Assembly (NCBI RefSeq): GCF_010015445.1
Contig: NC_053128.1
Coordinates: 10,515,840 to 10,579,839, forward strand
Direction of reading: 5' to 3'
DNA: 64,000 nt
Origin: Perca fluviatilis
Taxonomy: Eukaryota > Chordata > Actinopteri > Perciformes > Percidae
How positions within the stretch are numbered: the first letter of the stretch is position 1; every line of letters begins with the position of its first letter. Made by a program: the position numbers and the translations under genes. Under the pieces are notes generated by a model. The model made no database searches. It worked only from the letters and a program-made list of their open reading frames with translations, and had not been told where the DNA came from. Shown here piece by piece: positions 11,148 through 24,003 of the stretch.

Positions 11148-11461
11148 TAAGACGGAAGTGTCGTCCAAGTGCTTACTTTGCGAACTTAATTGCTTCTTCA
11201 AAAGAAATCCTAAGATTTCTGGATAACATTGTTTCAACGACGCGCTTTACGTCACCATGTTTCTCCACAGATGACTGTAACAAGTTCCTTTAGGTTCTCT
11301 GTTGACAAGGTAATGGCTGTTAGGTCCAGTATTCATCCTGGGACTTGCCCCCAATAAATTTTTAATTTTTTCCAAAAACATGTCTAAGCTCTACATGTCT
11401 GTCCCTTGATGTGATTCTCATTTCCAGGGTAGCCCGTAGTGAAGTTGAGTTTAACACTACT
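11148..11461. other. Unassigned sequence
   Basis: Nothing recognised. Confidence 0.4.
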
Positions 11462-12323
11462 GAGGCCCGTTCCAGAAAGCAGGTTTAGTGAAAACTGGGT
11501 TTGTTAACCCTGAGATGAGGGAAACTCTGGGTTTTCCGTTTCGGAAAGAGAGGTAACTTAACCTCAGAGTCAGTTACTATGGTAACTGAGCCTGTGAACC
11601 TAACCTGGTCGGGAGCAGGTTTTCTTCAAGAAACCTCGAGTTTCTCTCAGTCTGAGAGAAACTAAAAAAAACCTAGAGTTTCTCTCATTCAGGAGACTGA
11701 GAGAAACTCCTTTCTTCATTCATTCATTCAGTCTGTATCAGGTGCATTTTAATGCAGTTTATCTGCATGAATAAAAAAACGTATTGGTTTATGTTAGGCA
11801 GATTATATAACTTTTTTTTTCTCAAACATGTCATGTCCTTTGTCGACGATCCCGTTGATGAAAAAGCTGTATTAATTCACAGAGTTTACGTCGGGAGATG
11901 ATATTGAGTCCCGACTATCGATGTATTTTCATTTCCACATAACCGATTTGAGAGGTATTCTTTATCACAGTTCATTAGATACCTTATCAGTTCTCATATC
12001 ACTAACCTCAACCATCGTGGACAGGCTTTAACATCCCCCTTTTTTAACGAAATGCATGTTCAAACTCACTGTATGTGCGCATGAGTATTTACGCCGACCC
12101 GTTTGTTTGTGGCTGTTACCATGGTGAATCGTAGAATCGTGGCTCCATTCATGCTGCCTTTTTATAGTGGTTGTGCACGCGCGTAACCCTGAGTGAACCT
12201 ACTCCGAGTTGATTGAACCAACTCAAATCAGCTGTTCTGGAACCGAAAACTCTGAGTTTCCCATCTCAGGGTGAATCAACTCAGACATCAGGGTTAGGCT
12301 CAGTTTGTTAAACCTCCTTCCTG
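11462..12323. mobile_element. Harbinger-like repeat, GGCCCGTTCCAGAAAGC end
   Basis: The left end GAGGCCCGTTCCAGAAAGCA and the inverted right part (CCAGGAAGGAGGTTTA read inward) match over about 16 bases, but the last 10 or so bases of the right end are missing, so no TSD can be read. Subterminal pairs such as CTGAGATGAGGGAAACTC and its inverted partner near 12255 confirm foldback symmetry. A small internal hairpin of repeated GAGTTTCTCTCA motifs lies at 11630-11710. The superfamily assignment is from remembered teleost repeats. Confidence 0.6.
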
Positions 12324-12802
12324 GTTTACATGATCCGTTGGGGTCGATTAGTCACATTATTCTTCTTGCCCCCTTGATGCATTACCATCTCCTCTGTTTT
12401 TAAAAGTTTGACCAATTATATATATATTCTTCCTTTTGTAAGCATAGCAAGCTTGCCTGCTGCACATGCTCTGGTTTTTCCACACTCAGGTCCAGTTGGT
12501 GGCGTATGAACCACTGGTTTAAAAAGAAAAAAAAAGAAGACAACCAAATAGATAGGCCCTACTTGTTTTGAAGGGAGGTTGTGTGAGGAAATCTGCCGTT
12601 ATCCACATTTATATAATTTGTCTGTAAAGGAATACAAAGACCACCAGCTGGAATAGAGTGTGTTGTGTGGATCTGGAAATGCACGTGCGCAGAACGCCGG
12701 ACCGATGCGGACCCTCAATGAGCTCTGAATGGAACTGCGTGTCCAAGTCTGCAGATGCCTCAGACTCCAAACGCAGAAAGTATGTTTGAGCCTTACACTG
12801 CA
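12324..12802. other. Unassigned sequence
   Basis: No gene or repeat end recognised. Confidence 0.4.
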
Positions 12803-12858
12803 GGTATGTAGTATGTATGTATGTATGTATGTATGTAGGTATGTAGGTAGGTAGGTAG
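12803..12858. repeat. (GTAT)n/(GTAG)n microsatellite
   Basis: Tetranucleotide tract that changes from GTAT to GTAG units. Confidence 0.95.
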
Positions 12859-15791
12859 AGTGAAAGGGGCTTCTGCGCTTTTAACCCGTGCTAGTAGTTG
12901 AGGTTTTGGGACATTTCCCCCTACCTGTAGAGCTAACTTTGTGTAATCTTGTTTAGCATTATGATTCCTATTAGCTGAAGCTTCACACTGGAATTCCATG
13001 TGTATTTTTGTGTTGGTTAGCCACAGCTGAGAGGCTGAGGCGTCCGGTATACTCGCCGCAGCTGACCTGTCGCGTGCAAATGTGATGTCATGGGAGCGCC
13101 GGAACTATTTATACCCGCGCTGGTGGTCGCGACACTAGTTGGTCTTCTCCTGAACAGAGGTGGCGCTAATGAGGAAAGGCTACCGACTTTGCTATTTCTA
13201 CAGACTAGAAGAAGAAGAAAAAGGTAAACAACGGCAGAACTGGCAGCACCATTGACGTAGAGGTTTTGATTCGATGACTTACTTCGTGGGATCGAGCCTT
13301 TCGTCCACCATAAAAGATCTTAACCCAGTAAGTTTACAAGAGAGACTTGCATCCGGTTGCCCTCGAACTCGTCCATGCTTCCGGTTTCCACTTTGTTGTG
13401 CGCCGCTGGAAAAAACCTCTGGTCGCGCACTCAAAATCCTGGCGCGCCAGCAAGATCTGTCATTTTGACGTCCCATTGGCAGGTCGGCTGTGGCGACTGT
13501 GAAAAGGCCTTAAGACGGGCGTGTGGTGTTAAAAGGTTTCTGCAAATTGAAGGACAAGTGCCACATAAAAATGTATCTTTAAACAGTATATTTACAGGTT
13601 TCCAGCAAGTGGCTTCATTTCTAAATGCTTAAAATATTGAAAAGGAAGCTATGAGATTGTGGCAATGTGTTTTCTACCCCCCTGCTGAATACACATCCTG
13701 GATTGTTACTAAAAACACCGGACACACCGGTGTTACCCATGCATATGCTGTACAAGCCAAAGCAGCAACAAAAGCAACATTTTGTTGGCAGATCTCTTTG
13801 CGTTATGGCTTTTGGTTCCTTTCTGGTTCACATGCAGCACATTACATGACTTTACATATTCCTCCCATCTATTCGTTTCCCTTGTTTTGATTATTTTGTA
13901 GTAAATGCATCCCCTTATTCGTGATCATACCCGTTTGTATCCCGTTTTTTGTCCAGTCTGATGTAGAATAGTATCGGTAACAAGAAAGTACTGTGGTTTG
14001 ATACCCGACCTTATTCTTGCTACACTGTCCGATTTTTCATCTATTTTAAGAAAATAATGCTCTCCCTTATCCCAAGATGTCAACATACTGTGACGTATAA
14101 ATGCCATTTAAAATTGTCTCGGAAGTTGGATTTCCCTCTGACTCACATTATTACAGTCCAGTGTAGAAGAAACCCCTGTACACTCACGAAGACAAGTTGT
14201 ATACAAAACAGCAGAAAGCAAACTTTACACAATGCATGACCTTGTTTCTTCAATTAATAAAATAATTCACAGGTTCATTTCACGTCTCCTGTGCCGCCAT
14301 ATGTGACGTGAGCTGTATTTTATCAGCCATGTATATTCGTCTTTGTTATCAGTCTCTGCGTGTATTGAGAAATATTGCTACAAGGAAGGCAATTAAATAG
14401 ATTCCTCGGGCTTTCATGGCATAGCATTGAGGTCTTTATTATTCAAGGAGGAGCAACTCAATCTATAGTAAAGGCTGTGCATGCTGATCGTATGTAGGTT
14501 AGGTCCGTCGCTGTCTGGAGGATAACTAGCCAGTTGATATTACGTGTGTGCGTTCGCGTAATCGTGGTCAAATCCCTGAGGTTGCCTCGAAATTTAGGCT
14601 ACACTATATACATGCGTTACCTGCAGTCCTAGGCAATTTCATTACGGAATTCCTAACGGAGATCTTCTCACACTCAAAACCCACATTTCTCCATCCCGCT
14701 CCCATTGATTTCTATGCTCTATTTTTGACTTATAAATTGACTCCCATACTGCGTCAACTGTATTCTTGCGGGAGTCCTGAAAAAATTGTCACCCTGTATT
14801 GCACAGCCCTGATTAATTCATTTAGTAGCTGTATTTGCCATACTTCAGACTTGCATAGGTGTATTCCATCAGTACTCTATGTGCCTGTTGTTGGTGTCTT
14901 TGTACAAGTCTGGAAAAATAGCTAACAAGCAAAGACTGTTTAACATTTCCATAAACCTCCACAGGAAAATGTGAGGTGATACACCGAAAGCAAATTGCAT
15001 ACATTGTATGCCGTTTCTGGGCATAACGCAGAATGCATGATCTATGTTGTTAACTGAATCAATAGTAACAGCCCTCATCAATACGTGAAACACAGATTCC
15101 TGATAATGAAGGGAAGTACATCACGTGTAGGTTCCAGACTATTGGAAATCAGCATTGATGTAAATGCAGGCCACCAATTTTTTAAATTCAGATAATGACT
15201 CCATCAGGAGCCCTCCACAAGTCTGTAATTTATTGTACATAATTGTATTTTTCTAGTAAGACTCAAACACATCCATGCATCCATCCATCACAGCTATAGT
15301 CTATCTTTCTATCTTCCCAGTATGCAATACAATTTAAGAGAACAATACAGCGAACACAAACTCCTCATCCCGCCCACGACCAGCAGACCAGAAATACACT
15401 GCAGTTGGGTCCCTGTTCAAATCCTAACCTACAGATGAGCAGAGCGTGGTGTTAACATCCAGTCTTGCTTTCATATTTACCCTTTCCTTTCTACAAATGG
15501 TATTTTGAGAGAGGCTCGACTCTGTTGCCGATAATGGAATGAACAATCTTGCTTTGAGAGCTGCAGTAACCAAAAAAATGTGACCTTGTACATCTTAACC
15601 TAAAATTTTCTTTTCTTTGTATTGGCCTAGGGTTACTTAGAAATCTCAATAAGTTTGTGCTGTAGAAGGTTCTTTTCAACATCCTTCTCGGTACATCAGT
15701 ATTTGTGCCAAATGCTATAATGTTAGCATGCTATCATCCTCACAATGACGATGCAAGCATGTTGTTTACCATTTTTACCATCTTAGTAAGG
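12859..15791. other. Longest unassigned unique stretch on the left side
   Basis: About 2.9 kb without TIR pairs, SINE boxes or LINE motifs. At 13070-13260 there is a modest CpG-rich, promoter-like patch (TGATGTCATGGGAGCGCCGG, then CTATTTATACCC). A 125-codon ORF at 14548-14925 (+) has no domain I can name, and its codon pattern is not convincing. Either host unique DNA or repeats too old to read. Confidence 0.35.
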
Positions 15792-16440
15792 CATGGATAC
15801 CCGAACCGAGCCAGACGGGTCCCGCCAGGCCGGGTTCGGACAGATATTTAGAAATTACGGTCGGGTTCGGGTCGGGCTCGGTCACATCAGAGCGATAAGG
15901 CATTTGTTGTAAAATGGTGCTGCGGCTCCTTTTTAAGAGAGCTCAGTGCGTGTGCGTGTGCGTGTGTGTGTGTGTGCGTGTGGAAAGTGGGCAGAAGACC
16001 GACGAAGAGGAAGCAGACGTGTAGATGCGACCGGAGCAGAGTTGGTGGAATAAGTTTAAGTTTTGTACACTGTGTGTGCGGTGTCCGAAATAAACCCCAG
16101 ACTGAAAGCCAAGTTCATTAATTTGCTCACCAGAAACGGGATTTTAATCCCGCCGTTATTAATTTTATAATGTCGGCCCTGGAGATAACGAGTCTCCCCT
16201 GGTTTTCTGACCACGGTCGGGAACAAAGCAATCAGAAAAGGTTAACCCGTTGAACATTTAAACCACTTAACGTGCGCTTGTTGCCCCGTGTGCGCTGATG
16301 CGCTCATCTGTTCACATTTCCAAATGCCTTCCTGCAGTTGCTTAATAAAAGTACGCTACATGTAGGCTACATGTGTCATTAGTATGAGGAAAATAATGTC
16401 AATGAGTATGTCGGGGTCGGGCTCGGACACAAATTTCATA
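15792..16440. mobile_element. Fragment of GGATACCCGAACC-type hAT repeat
   Basis: The left part starts GCATGGATACCCGAACCGAG and has repeated GGTCGGGTTCGGGTCGGGCT motifs. A related GTCGGGGTCGGGCTCGGACA stands at about 16409. The expected inverted right terminus is missing. Contains a GT/GC microsatellite. Confidence 0.45.
15946..15982. repeat. Interrupted (GT)n microsatellite
   Basis: GCGTGT and GT units. Confidence 0.85.
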
Positions 16441-16582
16441 TTGGAAAATGAAAAGGCTTGACCTAATGACTAGATGGAAAGTCAGGGGATCACCAAAGTA
16501 GTTAGTCAACATTTTCATGGTAACCCATCCAATATTTGCTGAGATATTTCAGTCCAAACCAAAGTGGTGGACAGAACGTCTG

Positions 16583-18256
16583 GGGTCTCATTTATAAACG
16601 CGTGCACGCGCACAAAACGGGGCTGAACGTGCGTGCACCACTTCCCACGCAAAGGTTGTGATTTATAAAAAAACAAACTTGACAGGAGAATTGTGCGGCC
16701 CTCCACGCAAACTCTGACCCATGCGTACGCACATTTTGGAGACAAAATAGGAATTGGCGACGCAGATGGTGAGGTGGTGAACTGAAGTCAGACTGCAGAG
16801 AGTAAATGGGAATAAGATTACTCTTAATATGTTGAATTGTATTGTATTAATGCATCACGCACATTTCTTCACACTATATCATGAAGATTAAATCCAGCAG
16901 TGTTATTTGCGCTTGTACTGAGTGATAACTGTTCCATAAACACCTCCAACTCAAATCTTAAATCAAAACTCGTTCTTAATATTTAATCGGCGCTGTTTCG
17001 CCGTCACATTGTCCGCTACGGAGCGCAGGAGGAGGGGATGGCCCGACTGCATGGAATACAGAATATCATCAAATACTCTACCATTAGATAACTGCAGAAC
17101 ACAGTGTAAGTAACTAAATATCTGTCTTTAAAACTGTTCATGTATCATCAAATGTCAAAGTCTGGAAATACAGCCGTTAAGCTCTCGCGCAATTGTTACG
17201 CTCTATGTCCTCGTTATCGGTCTGAACTTTAATACTGTTCATAACAAAACCTGCATGAAGAAAAGTGTGTTTGCCTATTACATTTCGATTTCAAATTGTA
17301 TCTCGGGGTGGGGATACCACTAGTTGATGCTGTGATTTTAGCAAGGTGTTAACGATCACAAATTGTTGTAAATACTGCGGTGAACCCGTGCGTAATGCTG
17401 CATGGCACTACTGGCCCTGCAGGAGGACTGGAATGGAAGAATCAGGAGAGAAAGAGACTTCAGGAACCATGACGATAACTGGCCAATATGCCGATTTAAA
17501 TTCCCTAATATAGCTGTAATAGTAATATAGCTGCGCACTTGGATCTATGTACTGAATCGGGTCCAGTAGAGAGGGCAACGCGCTGGAACCGTGCCATCCC
17601 GGTCCAAGTACAGGTCCTCGCCACTCTGGGTGAAACCGGCTGTTTCCAGAGGGAAATGTCAGACAGCTAAGTGTTTTTTTTAAATAAATATTATATATAA
17701 TCTTCAACTTTATCACTAAGGCTTGTTTGGATATAATATATAGTTCTGTTAAATCTTATTATATACGTCTGGTATATCGAAGCTGTCCCCAAGTGCCGTA
17801 ATGCCTGCCGTTTTGGAAGATTTTATGAATAAAGGTAGTCTATAGATCAGGTTTCCCTTCACTGTGTGACAACAGGCCGAAATTATAATTCAGTTGACAG
17901 CAATTCCCGAAGCGTCTGAGAGTTGTTTTTTTTTTTTTTTTCTCTCCGCCAGTCATGATTCAGCATGATTCAGTGTAACGAAAGAACAACTGCCAGGGTC
18001 ATTAACATACTGATCAGCATTCACGAGGTGCTTTGCATTGACTATTTATGGTTAAAAATGGGCGTGTACAGGGCGGGATAAGAGGCTGATCCACGTACGC
18101 ACACTTGTCGGCAATCTCTGATTTATAAAGGGAACATTGCTTGCGGGGTGCATCTCACGGTTTTATAAATCTGACTTTTTTCGGCTATGCCAATTTGGGC
18201 TTTGGTACATCGTCACTTATAGTAAGGATCCTACGCACAGTTTTGGAAATGAGACC
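16583..18256. mobile_element. 1.7 kb non-autonomous transposon, GGTCTCATTTATAAA ends
   Basis: The left end is GGGTCTCATTTATAAACG. The right end read inward is GGTCTCATTTCCAAAACTGT, with further subterminal ATTTATAAA copies on both sides (about 16590, 16662, 18120 and 18165). TCTG flanks both ends (16579-16582 and 18257-18260), a possible 4 bp TSD, although the right end lacks one terminal base. No transposase fragment was recognised in the 1.67 kb interior. It contains several small runs and one minus ORF (17408-17716) without a known domain. The superfamily is not assigned. Confidence 0.6.
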
Positions 18257-18746
18257 TCTGACTGACATACCTGACAGACCCCCTGTAGGAAATTGTGGCC
18301 TCCCAAATTAATTGCTAAAAGTGCTACCTCCAGCGAATAGTTTATTTAGCAAAAAATACAAAGATTTGAGTGCTTGGAACATGCTCAACATAGCCTACAG
18401 ATCAACAGTGGAGAAGTGCATTATGTTGCAGCAGACCGAGTTTTGAGATATTTGCGTCGTCATTCTGGGTTGCCATTGGAAACCATTGTAACGACTGTGA
18501 CTCCAAGCTTACTACAGCTGGCATCCTCTGCAAGGGGTGCAAGATACAAGATTTTCCGAGCCAGTTTTTAAAGCCTACAAGGGGTGAGCGTTTGATACTA
18601 AAACTATAGATTGTCAGCTGGGTATTCCTTATAAGATTCACTGTTCTCTGGGAAGTCAAAGTCTCCATTTCATGGAGTCTTTAAGGGCCACCTAAAAGCC
18701 CTCTATTACAAAAACTGTGACACTGACAACAAAATGTCCTTGTTAG

Positions 18747-18748
<2 letters not shown>
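18257..18748. other. Unassigned sequence
   Basis: Overlapping ORFs on both strands at 18374-18668; nothing recognised. Confidence 0.35.

Positions 18749-18818
<70 letters not shown>
18749..18818. repeat. (GT)35 microsatellite
   Basis: 70 bp of pure GT. Confidence 0.98.
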
Positions 18819-18819
<1 letters not shown>

Positions 18820-20436
18820 AGTAGTGTGACAGCTTGGACAGTTGAGGGGTCACTGGCTGGCCTTGAAATTTGTCTCTTCAGACAAGATAAGAGGGTGGAT
18901 GGGAGCCAGAGACCCGAGCAGCACTTGCTCTTGCTTATCCTCAGCTCTGTGATGTCTGCTGTTAAATGACCAGTTTGCCACAATTTTTGTCCTCGCCTAC
19001 AGTAGCATTTAGCCTGACAGGGTGACGGCTCTGAATTAAAGGGTTTAATCATCACAGTTATCGCAGGTAGCTGAATATTTCCACTTTGTGACGGTAGCAG
19101 CACCGTTAAGCAATAAACCTGTCAGCAGGTGTCATCTTTTGATTGCTGAAGTTTGGTTGGATGCATGTGCACAATGCTGCGCACATGCTAATCGCATTGA
19201 ATCAGTCTTGTGTGGTAGGATTGTGACAAGGTGGTTTAGGGCGGACGCAGTGGTGTTGCAAACCGCCTATAATTCTGACTTGCTTTCTTTTCTGGTTCTC
19301 GTCAACCAGAGACATTTTTATACAAGCAAAAATAAAATATGTGCCTTTCAGTTTTGAAAAAAATAGGGGAAAATACACCTTTTTAGGTTATATAGATTTA
19401 ATAAATGCAGAGAGAAACTGAGTCTGAGTGTTTAGATTTTTTTTTCTCATCCCAAGAGGGGTTTGAATTTACAGAGTAATTAGTTGAGTAGAATACACCC
19501 TCTAATTTACCCCCAGCCCATCCTGCTCTCCTCTGCAGCAAAGTTTACATTTGGTAATGAATTAAGAGCCTTGCGCTATTAAAAGGGGGTTTTGCTGACA
19601 TCTCTATAAGCTTAAGATAAGCTGGGCCTAAATCAAGAAAACTGCAGACCCAGCACATTGCAGTCCAAGGAAATCTTAGCGAGAAGAGCTTTCAGCGGAA
19701 GATAACAGTAGGTATATTTGCCTTTTGCATTACCCATAAAACATCCTGGTGCTATAAAACAAAATTAGAAGAGTAGTCATTTTATGTTGCTGCTTCATAT
19801 AATACAAAGGGATTTAAATACTGTTTGGTTGTAGAATTGTACTTTTTAATTGTTTTACGCTAAAATGGTTTAAAGTGAGTTTCCAAAACAAATCTGCAGC
19901 CATAGTGCACAAGCTCACAACCACGAAAAAGAGGGATATTGTATGTCCTTTTGTGAGAAGTCCATGATTTCTGGCTCTCTGGGCTTGGTCTCTGATGTTA
20001 CTTTCTTTCACTACATGTTCTGTAGATTTTTGAATTGACAGTGCTGTGCTTTATGTCCATCTACTGCAGAGACGCACACTTACTGACGTTCTAGCTCACT
20101 GACGTACAAGCTGACTTGTGACAGCTGACATCCAACATGTTCTGGCAACCATAGTTTTCTGTCTGCATCACATCTCTGAGTCGTGAAGAATGAGTTATAT
20201 ACACACATACAGCACACTTCTTTAGGCAAGCAATCCTCAAAACAAATCAGTTCGAGATGAATGCGAATAAGCTCCACTGTGGGGGTCAATAATGTTAATT
20301 ATGTTGTAAATAAGCGGTTTGAGAAGAGTGTTATCTTAAGACTTAATTTACCTTGCAGCCAAAACAACTGGTGGCGAGGAGTTGTTTCCTGGCAAGTCAC
20401 AACAATTGATCTGTCCATAGATCTTGGTTTAAGTGG
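18819..20436. other. Unassigned unique sequence
   Basis: About 1.6 kb without recognised repeat ends or genes. Confidence 0.4.
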
Positions 20437-20640
20437 CCTTAAAGGAATATTTCACCATTGGAAAGATGAATATATATATTTAAATTGGGTCACTTATGTA
20501 GTAGAAATGTGATATTTTTTTATTTATTTTTTATTAAATTGGTGGCTTCTATGCTGAGAAAAGCCAGAAAATGTGTTTTTGGCTCATGTGGCTGAAAGAC
20601 ACCAAATCCCAGAATGCACTTGCTTCGCTGCTTTAGCGTC
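20437..20640. mobile_element. Left end of a TTAA-type MITE
   Basis: TTAA followed by AGGAATATTTCACCATTGG resembles the left end of TTAA-duplicating fish MITEs such as those at 57831 and 58554. No inverted right end was found. The right boundary is approximate. Confidence 0.4.
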
Positions 20641-20844
20641 TACTCCCAAGCCACGCCTACCCTTTACAGACAGACAGTGAGGCGATCAACTCAACAAGTG
20701 TGTTTTATTGTCATTTCAACCATATAGACAAAAAAATGTTTCACTGTGGCTCAAGTGGTGTTACACATTTAAAACATGTACTTTTTTGCCACAGCTGATA
20801 CATTATCCGGACTTCTTTCAGCGGATTGATTGATAGCTCCAGAG

Positions 20845-21029
20845 CAGAGGTGTATAGTCCAGGTGCCAGAAAGTAGAAATCCTGTCCAGCAGCTGTCCCA
20901 ACCATCACTAAACCAGCTCCTCTACCAGGTAGATGAGCTCGTTAGTGAAAACACCTGTTCTAGATGTAGAGGCAGATCCAAAAACATGGCAGGATTTTTA
21001 CTTTCTGGCACCTGGACTATACACCTCTG
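20845..21029. mobile_element. 185 bp hAT-type MITE with perfect TSD
   Basis: Starts and ends with the same inverted sequence (CAGAGGTGTATAGTCCAGGT, continuing to about 31 bases with no visible mismatch). CTCCAGAG is duplicated exactly at 20837-20844 and 21030-21037. The near-perfect arms suggest a relatively recent insertion. It has no coding capacity and would depend on a hAT transposase elsewhere. Confidence 0.9.
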
Positions 21030-21097
21030 CTCCAGAGTGAACAGAACTGTGTCCATGGCAACGCTCTATGGATGGCAACGGTGTGTTATCCTTAGCA

Positions 21098-22066
21098 GCG
21101 GTCTGTTATGTAAGGGTTAATGCCCGATGAGGTGTCCATTGTCAGTTATTAATGGACGACGGTGAGGTGTACGCGTCGGACGGTTGCATCAGCCGAAGTC
21201 CATTAATACCTGACAATGGACACCTCGAAGGGCATTAACCCGCTTATACCATGGTCACTTGCCAAATAACATATTTAAAAAAAATTGTTCATATTTTAAT
21301 TAGTTTTACAATCGAAATCTAAAGTTTATCCAAACAATAACTCCGTTTCCCTGGTTACACCTGACGGTTTGACTAATACCTGGAACAATCATTCCCATCC
21401 ATCAGGTTCTTATGCAATGCAAACGTTGTTCTCTCCACCAGGAATTAGGAAGAACCTTAGATACGACTTGCCTCCCTTAGCAACCGGAGATATTTATATA
21501 GTCCGCTCAGCTGATAGAACCCTTCAGTTTAGCTACGAGCCAGAAAGCTAACGCTATGCTAGCAAGATCCAACGTCAATAACATTGTGTACAGTTGGCAA
21601 TCAGTAAAAATAATTTGACAGTATGTTGAACAACAAGACAAGCTAGATATCCAGCCATGTCATTGTCCCCAAAACAATATAACGACTTTTACGAAGAATT
21701 TGATCCACGATGTGTAACGTTACTGTCGGCTGCAGCGGTGCAGCCTGAAGCAGCGAGCTGAACAGTGAACGGGATGTGAGATAACGTTATTCGCTGTGAA
21801 ACTGAGTCAGTCCAGAGGGCCAGTAGAACTTACTTCTTGCAGCCTGTGTTTTAGCGCCATCCTGTGGTGTTCAGAGGACGATTTGGAAATAATAAATCCA
21901 CATTTCCTTTTTGATTTAATGTAGCGCATTCATATAGAACAGTAAAAAGTCAGTTTCACCGAACTCCTTTAGTAGGTGTCCTACATCACTTTTTAATGGA
22001 CACCCTGCAGCCAATCAGAATAGAGTATTCACCCAGACCATGGTATAACAAGAAATAACAGACCGC
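21098..22066. repeat. Inverted-repeat element with GCGGTCTGTTAT ends and internal 128 bp hairpin
   Basis: GCGGTCTGTTAT at 21098 is mirrored at 22055-22066, and TTATACCATGGTC at about 21243 is mirrored at about 22035. Inside, 21114-21241 forms a second hairpin with arms of about 44 bases (GGGTTAATGCCC at both tips). No TSD could be read, so boundaries and superfamily are open. Between the arms lies unassigned sequence. Confidence 0.5.
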
Positions 22067-22091
22067 ATTCTACATTAGAATTCAACCAACC

Positions 22092-24003
22092 ATTATCATT
22101 CGAATATAAAAAAAAAATAATGATATTCGAACAAATATTAGCCAGTCCTTAATATTCGAACCTGTTATGGGTATTATTTTTTGTAAATGCGTTTGCTTGT
22201 AAACGTTGTTTTCAGTTCAGATTCCGAGGCTTTTTTACGCATTTCAAAATGTACGTCGTGGCGACGCACGTCTCTCGGCCGTGGCTCGGTAGCGGTGCAT
22301 TCCCCCCTAATTCTCAAAGAAAGCTGGCTTGCCCAGGGCCAGGCCAGCTCAGCGGCGTCTTTCTCCCGTCGCGTTCCGCTCTCTCCCCTACCTACACCGG
22401 CCCCGCACCCTGTCCCTTCTCCCCTTTCTACCTGCCTGCTCAGTGCTGCTGCACATGAGGAGAGAGCACAGAGGGGCTGCTCCTCCCATAAGAGAAAGGA
22501 CTGTTTTGGCCAAGCCCCCAGGAAGAGCGCCATGTCTATATGCCAACATGGGCTTAGCGGATAACGGTGGTACTGCACCCCATGGCCCAGAAAGACTTTT
22601 CACATAGACATTACATGGCGAAAGAAACGTCTAATATTTCAGCGGATAATTAGTTTCGGGGTATATCAACTTACCAGCTTGAACAATGAAAGGGTCCTTG
22701 TTTAAAACGTTACGTTTTTAACATTTTTAATATTCACTAGAAGCGAATAAAGAATTATTAAATTTGAAATGATGAACGCGCATAATGGAAGCGAGCAGAC
22801 CCACGGGACTGCGCACGCCCGCTCCGGCCCGCTCACATGACTGTTCTCCCGAGCTCACGTAGCTAGCTGTAATAATGGATATAGCTAATGCTTTTAATTC
22901 ACCATGTGTTCTATTAATACGTCCATGGTATTATCTTATGAAGTTATGATACATCCGAGGGATGCATGTATGTTGTAAAGCCTGTTACGTGGATGTAACG
23001 TCATTAGCGTTTCCCAAACTGGCGGGTTATCGGCTAGCTAGTTGCTAACATCAGGGTTAGCTAGCATGGCTGTATTAAGATCATGCCTACATAACGTTAC
23101 TACAGACATAGTGATTACATGGCATTGGTTCTCTCTTATGATACATCTGAGGGCTGTATGCTGTAAAGCTTGTAACGTGGATGAGAGATAAAGCCATGGA
23201 TGAGCTCTGTTCACGAAACTGCAGGCTAACTGCTAGGACTAGCTAGTAGCTAGCTAGCTAATAGCACGACATAATGATTAAATCTCCTTGGTTGTCTAGC
23301 TAAATACATCAATCGTTTATTTAGTTAAGCATGTAAACGATCGGGAACAAAGAAAACACAATGTTTAACGTTAGTGAGTATTTTAGACAATGAAACGAAG
23401 CCGGCGAGTTCATGAGTTCGCCACTTGTAAGAGCCACGAGAGAGAACCTCATGAACGAGCATGTTGCACCGGTTACTACGACAACACAAACAAATTGTTG
23501 CTAGTGGGCGTGTCCACCGTGACGTCATGGGCCAAGAATGCGGAAAAGCCGAGCTCCATGTTGTCTTAATGCGCTTTTGAGCACTCTCATTTGGAACGTA
23601 CGGGGGCTTTCCGCCCGACCACTGTATCCAGTTCTCTTAATACATCCATGTTTTTATTTTACAGAAAGTCGCGCGTCTTTTTCTACAGAAAGTCGCCAGA
23701 TTTGTCGCTAGTCGCTTTTGTGAAAAAAAAGTCGCTAAGTTGGCAACACCGCCCACACACACTGGCTCGACGCACACACCAGCACACAAGTATAAACATC
23801 AGACCACTTACGTAGGCTACGGTGAAAGCTCCGAACTTCCTGTCGAAGCATACTGTTTGTGTTTAATCCAGGGTCTGACTTAATTATTTTTTTTAAACTG
23901 AAGGCATTTAATGGTCAAAATATTAATAAATATTCGAATATATTCGAATATTAATATACAAACGAACTTCGACTATGATTTTTGGGCAAAAGTCAAAGCC
24001 CTA
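22092..24003. mobile_element. Degenerate TTCGAATATT-type hAT repeat region
   Basis: The right terminus read inward is TTAGGGCTTTGACTTTTGCC, a common fish hAT-type end. Repeated ATTCGAATAT motifs occur at 22100-22160 and 23930-23955. The left terminus is not recognisable. The interior is GC-rich (22200-22560), has an approximately 190 bp diverged tandem duplication (22946-23330) and a copy of the AGTCGCTAAGTTGGCAAC repeat near 23730. It may be several elements rather than one. Confidence 0.4.

Noticed and set aside
14548..14925. 125-codon ORF as a gene
   Set aside because: No recognisable domain, no supporting splice sites, and composition like random AT-rich sequence.
22174..22607. Overlapping ORFs of 69-134 codons on both strands
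   Set aside because: GC-rich sequence opens all frames at once; no domain, no codon preference, and it lies in a probable transposon interior.
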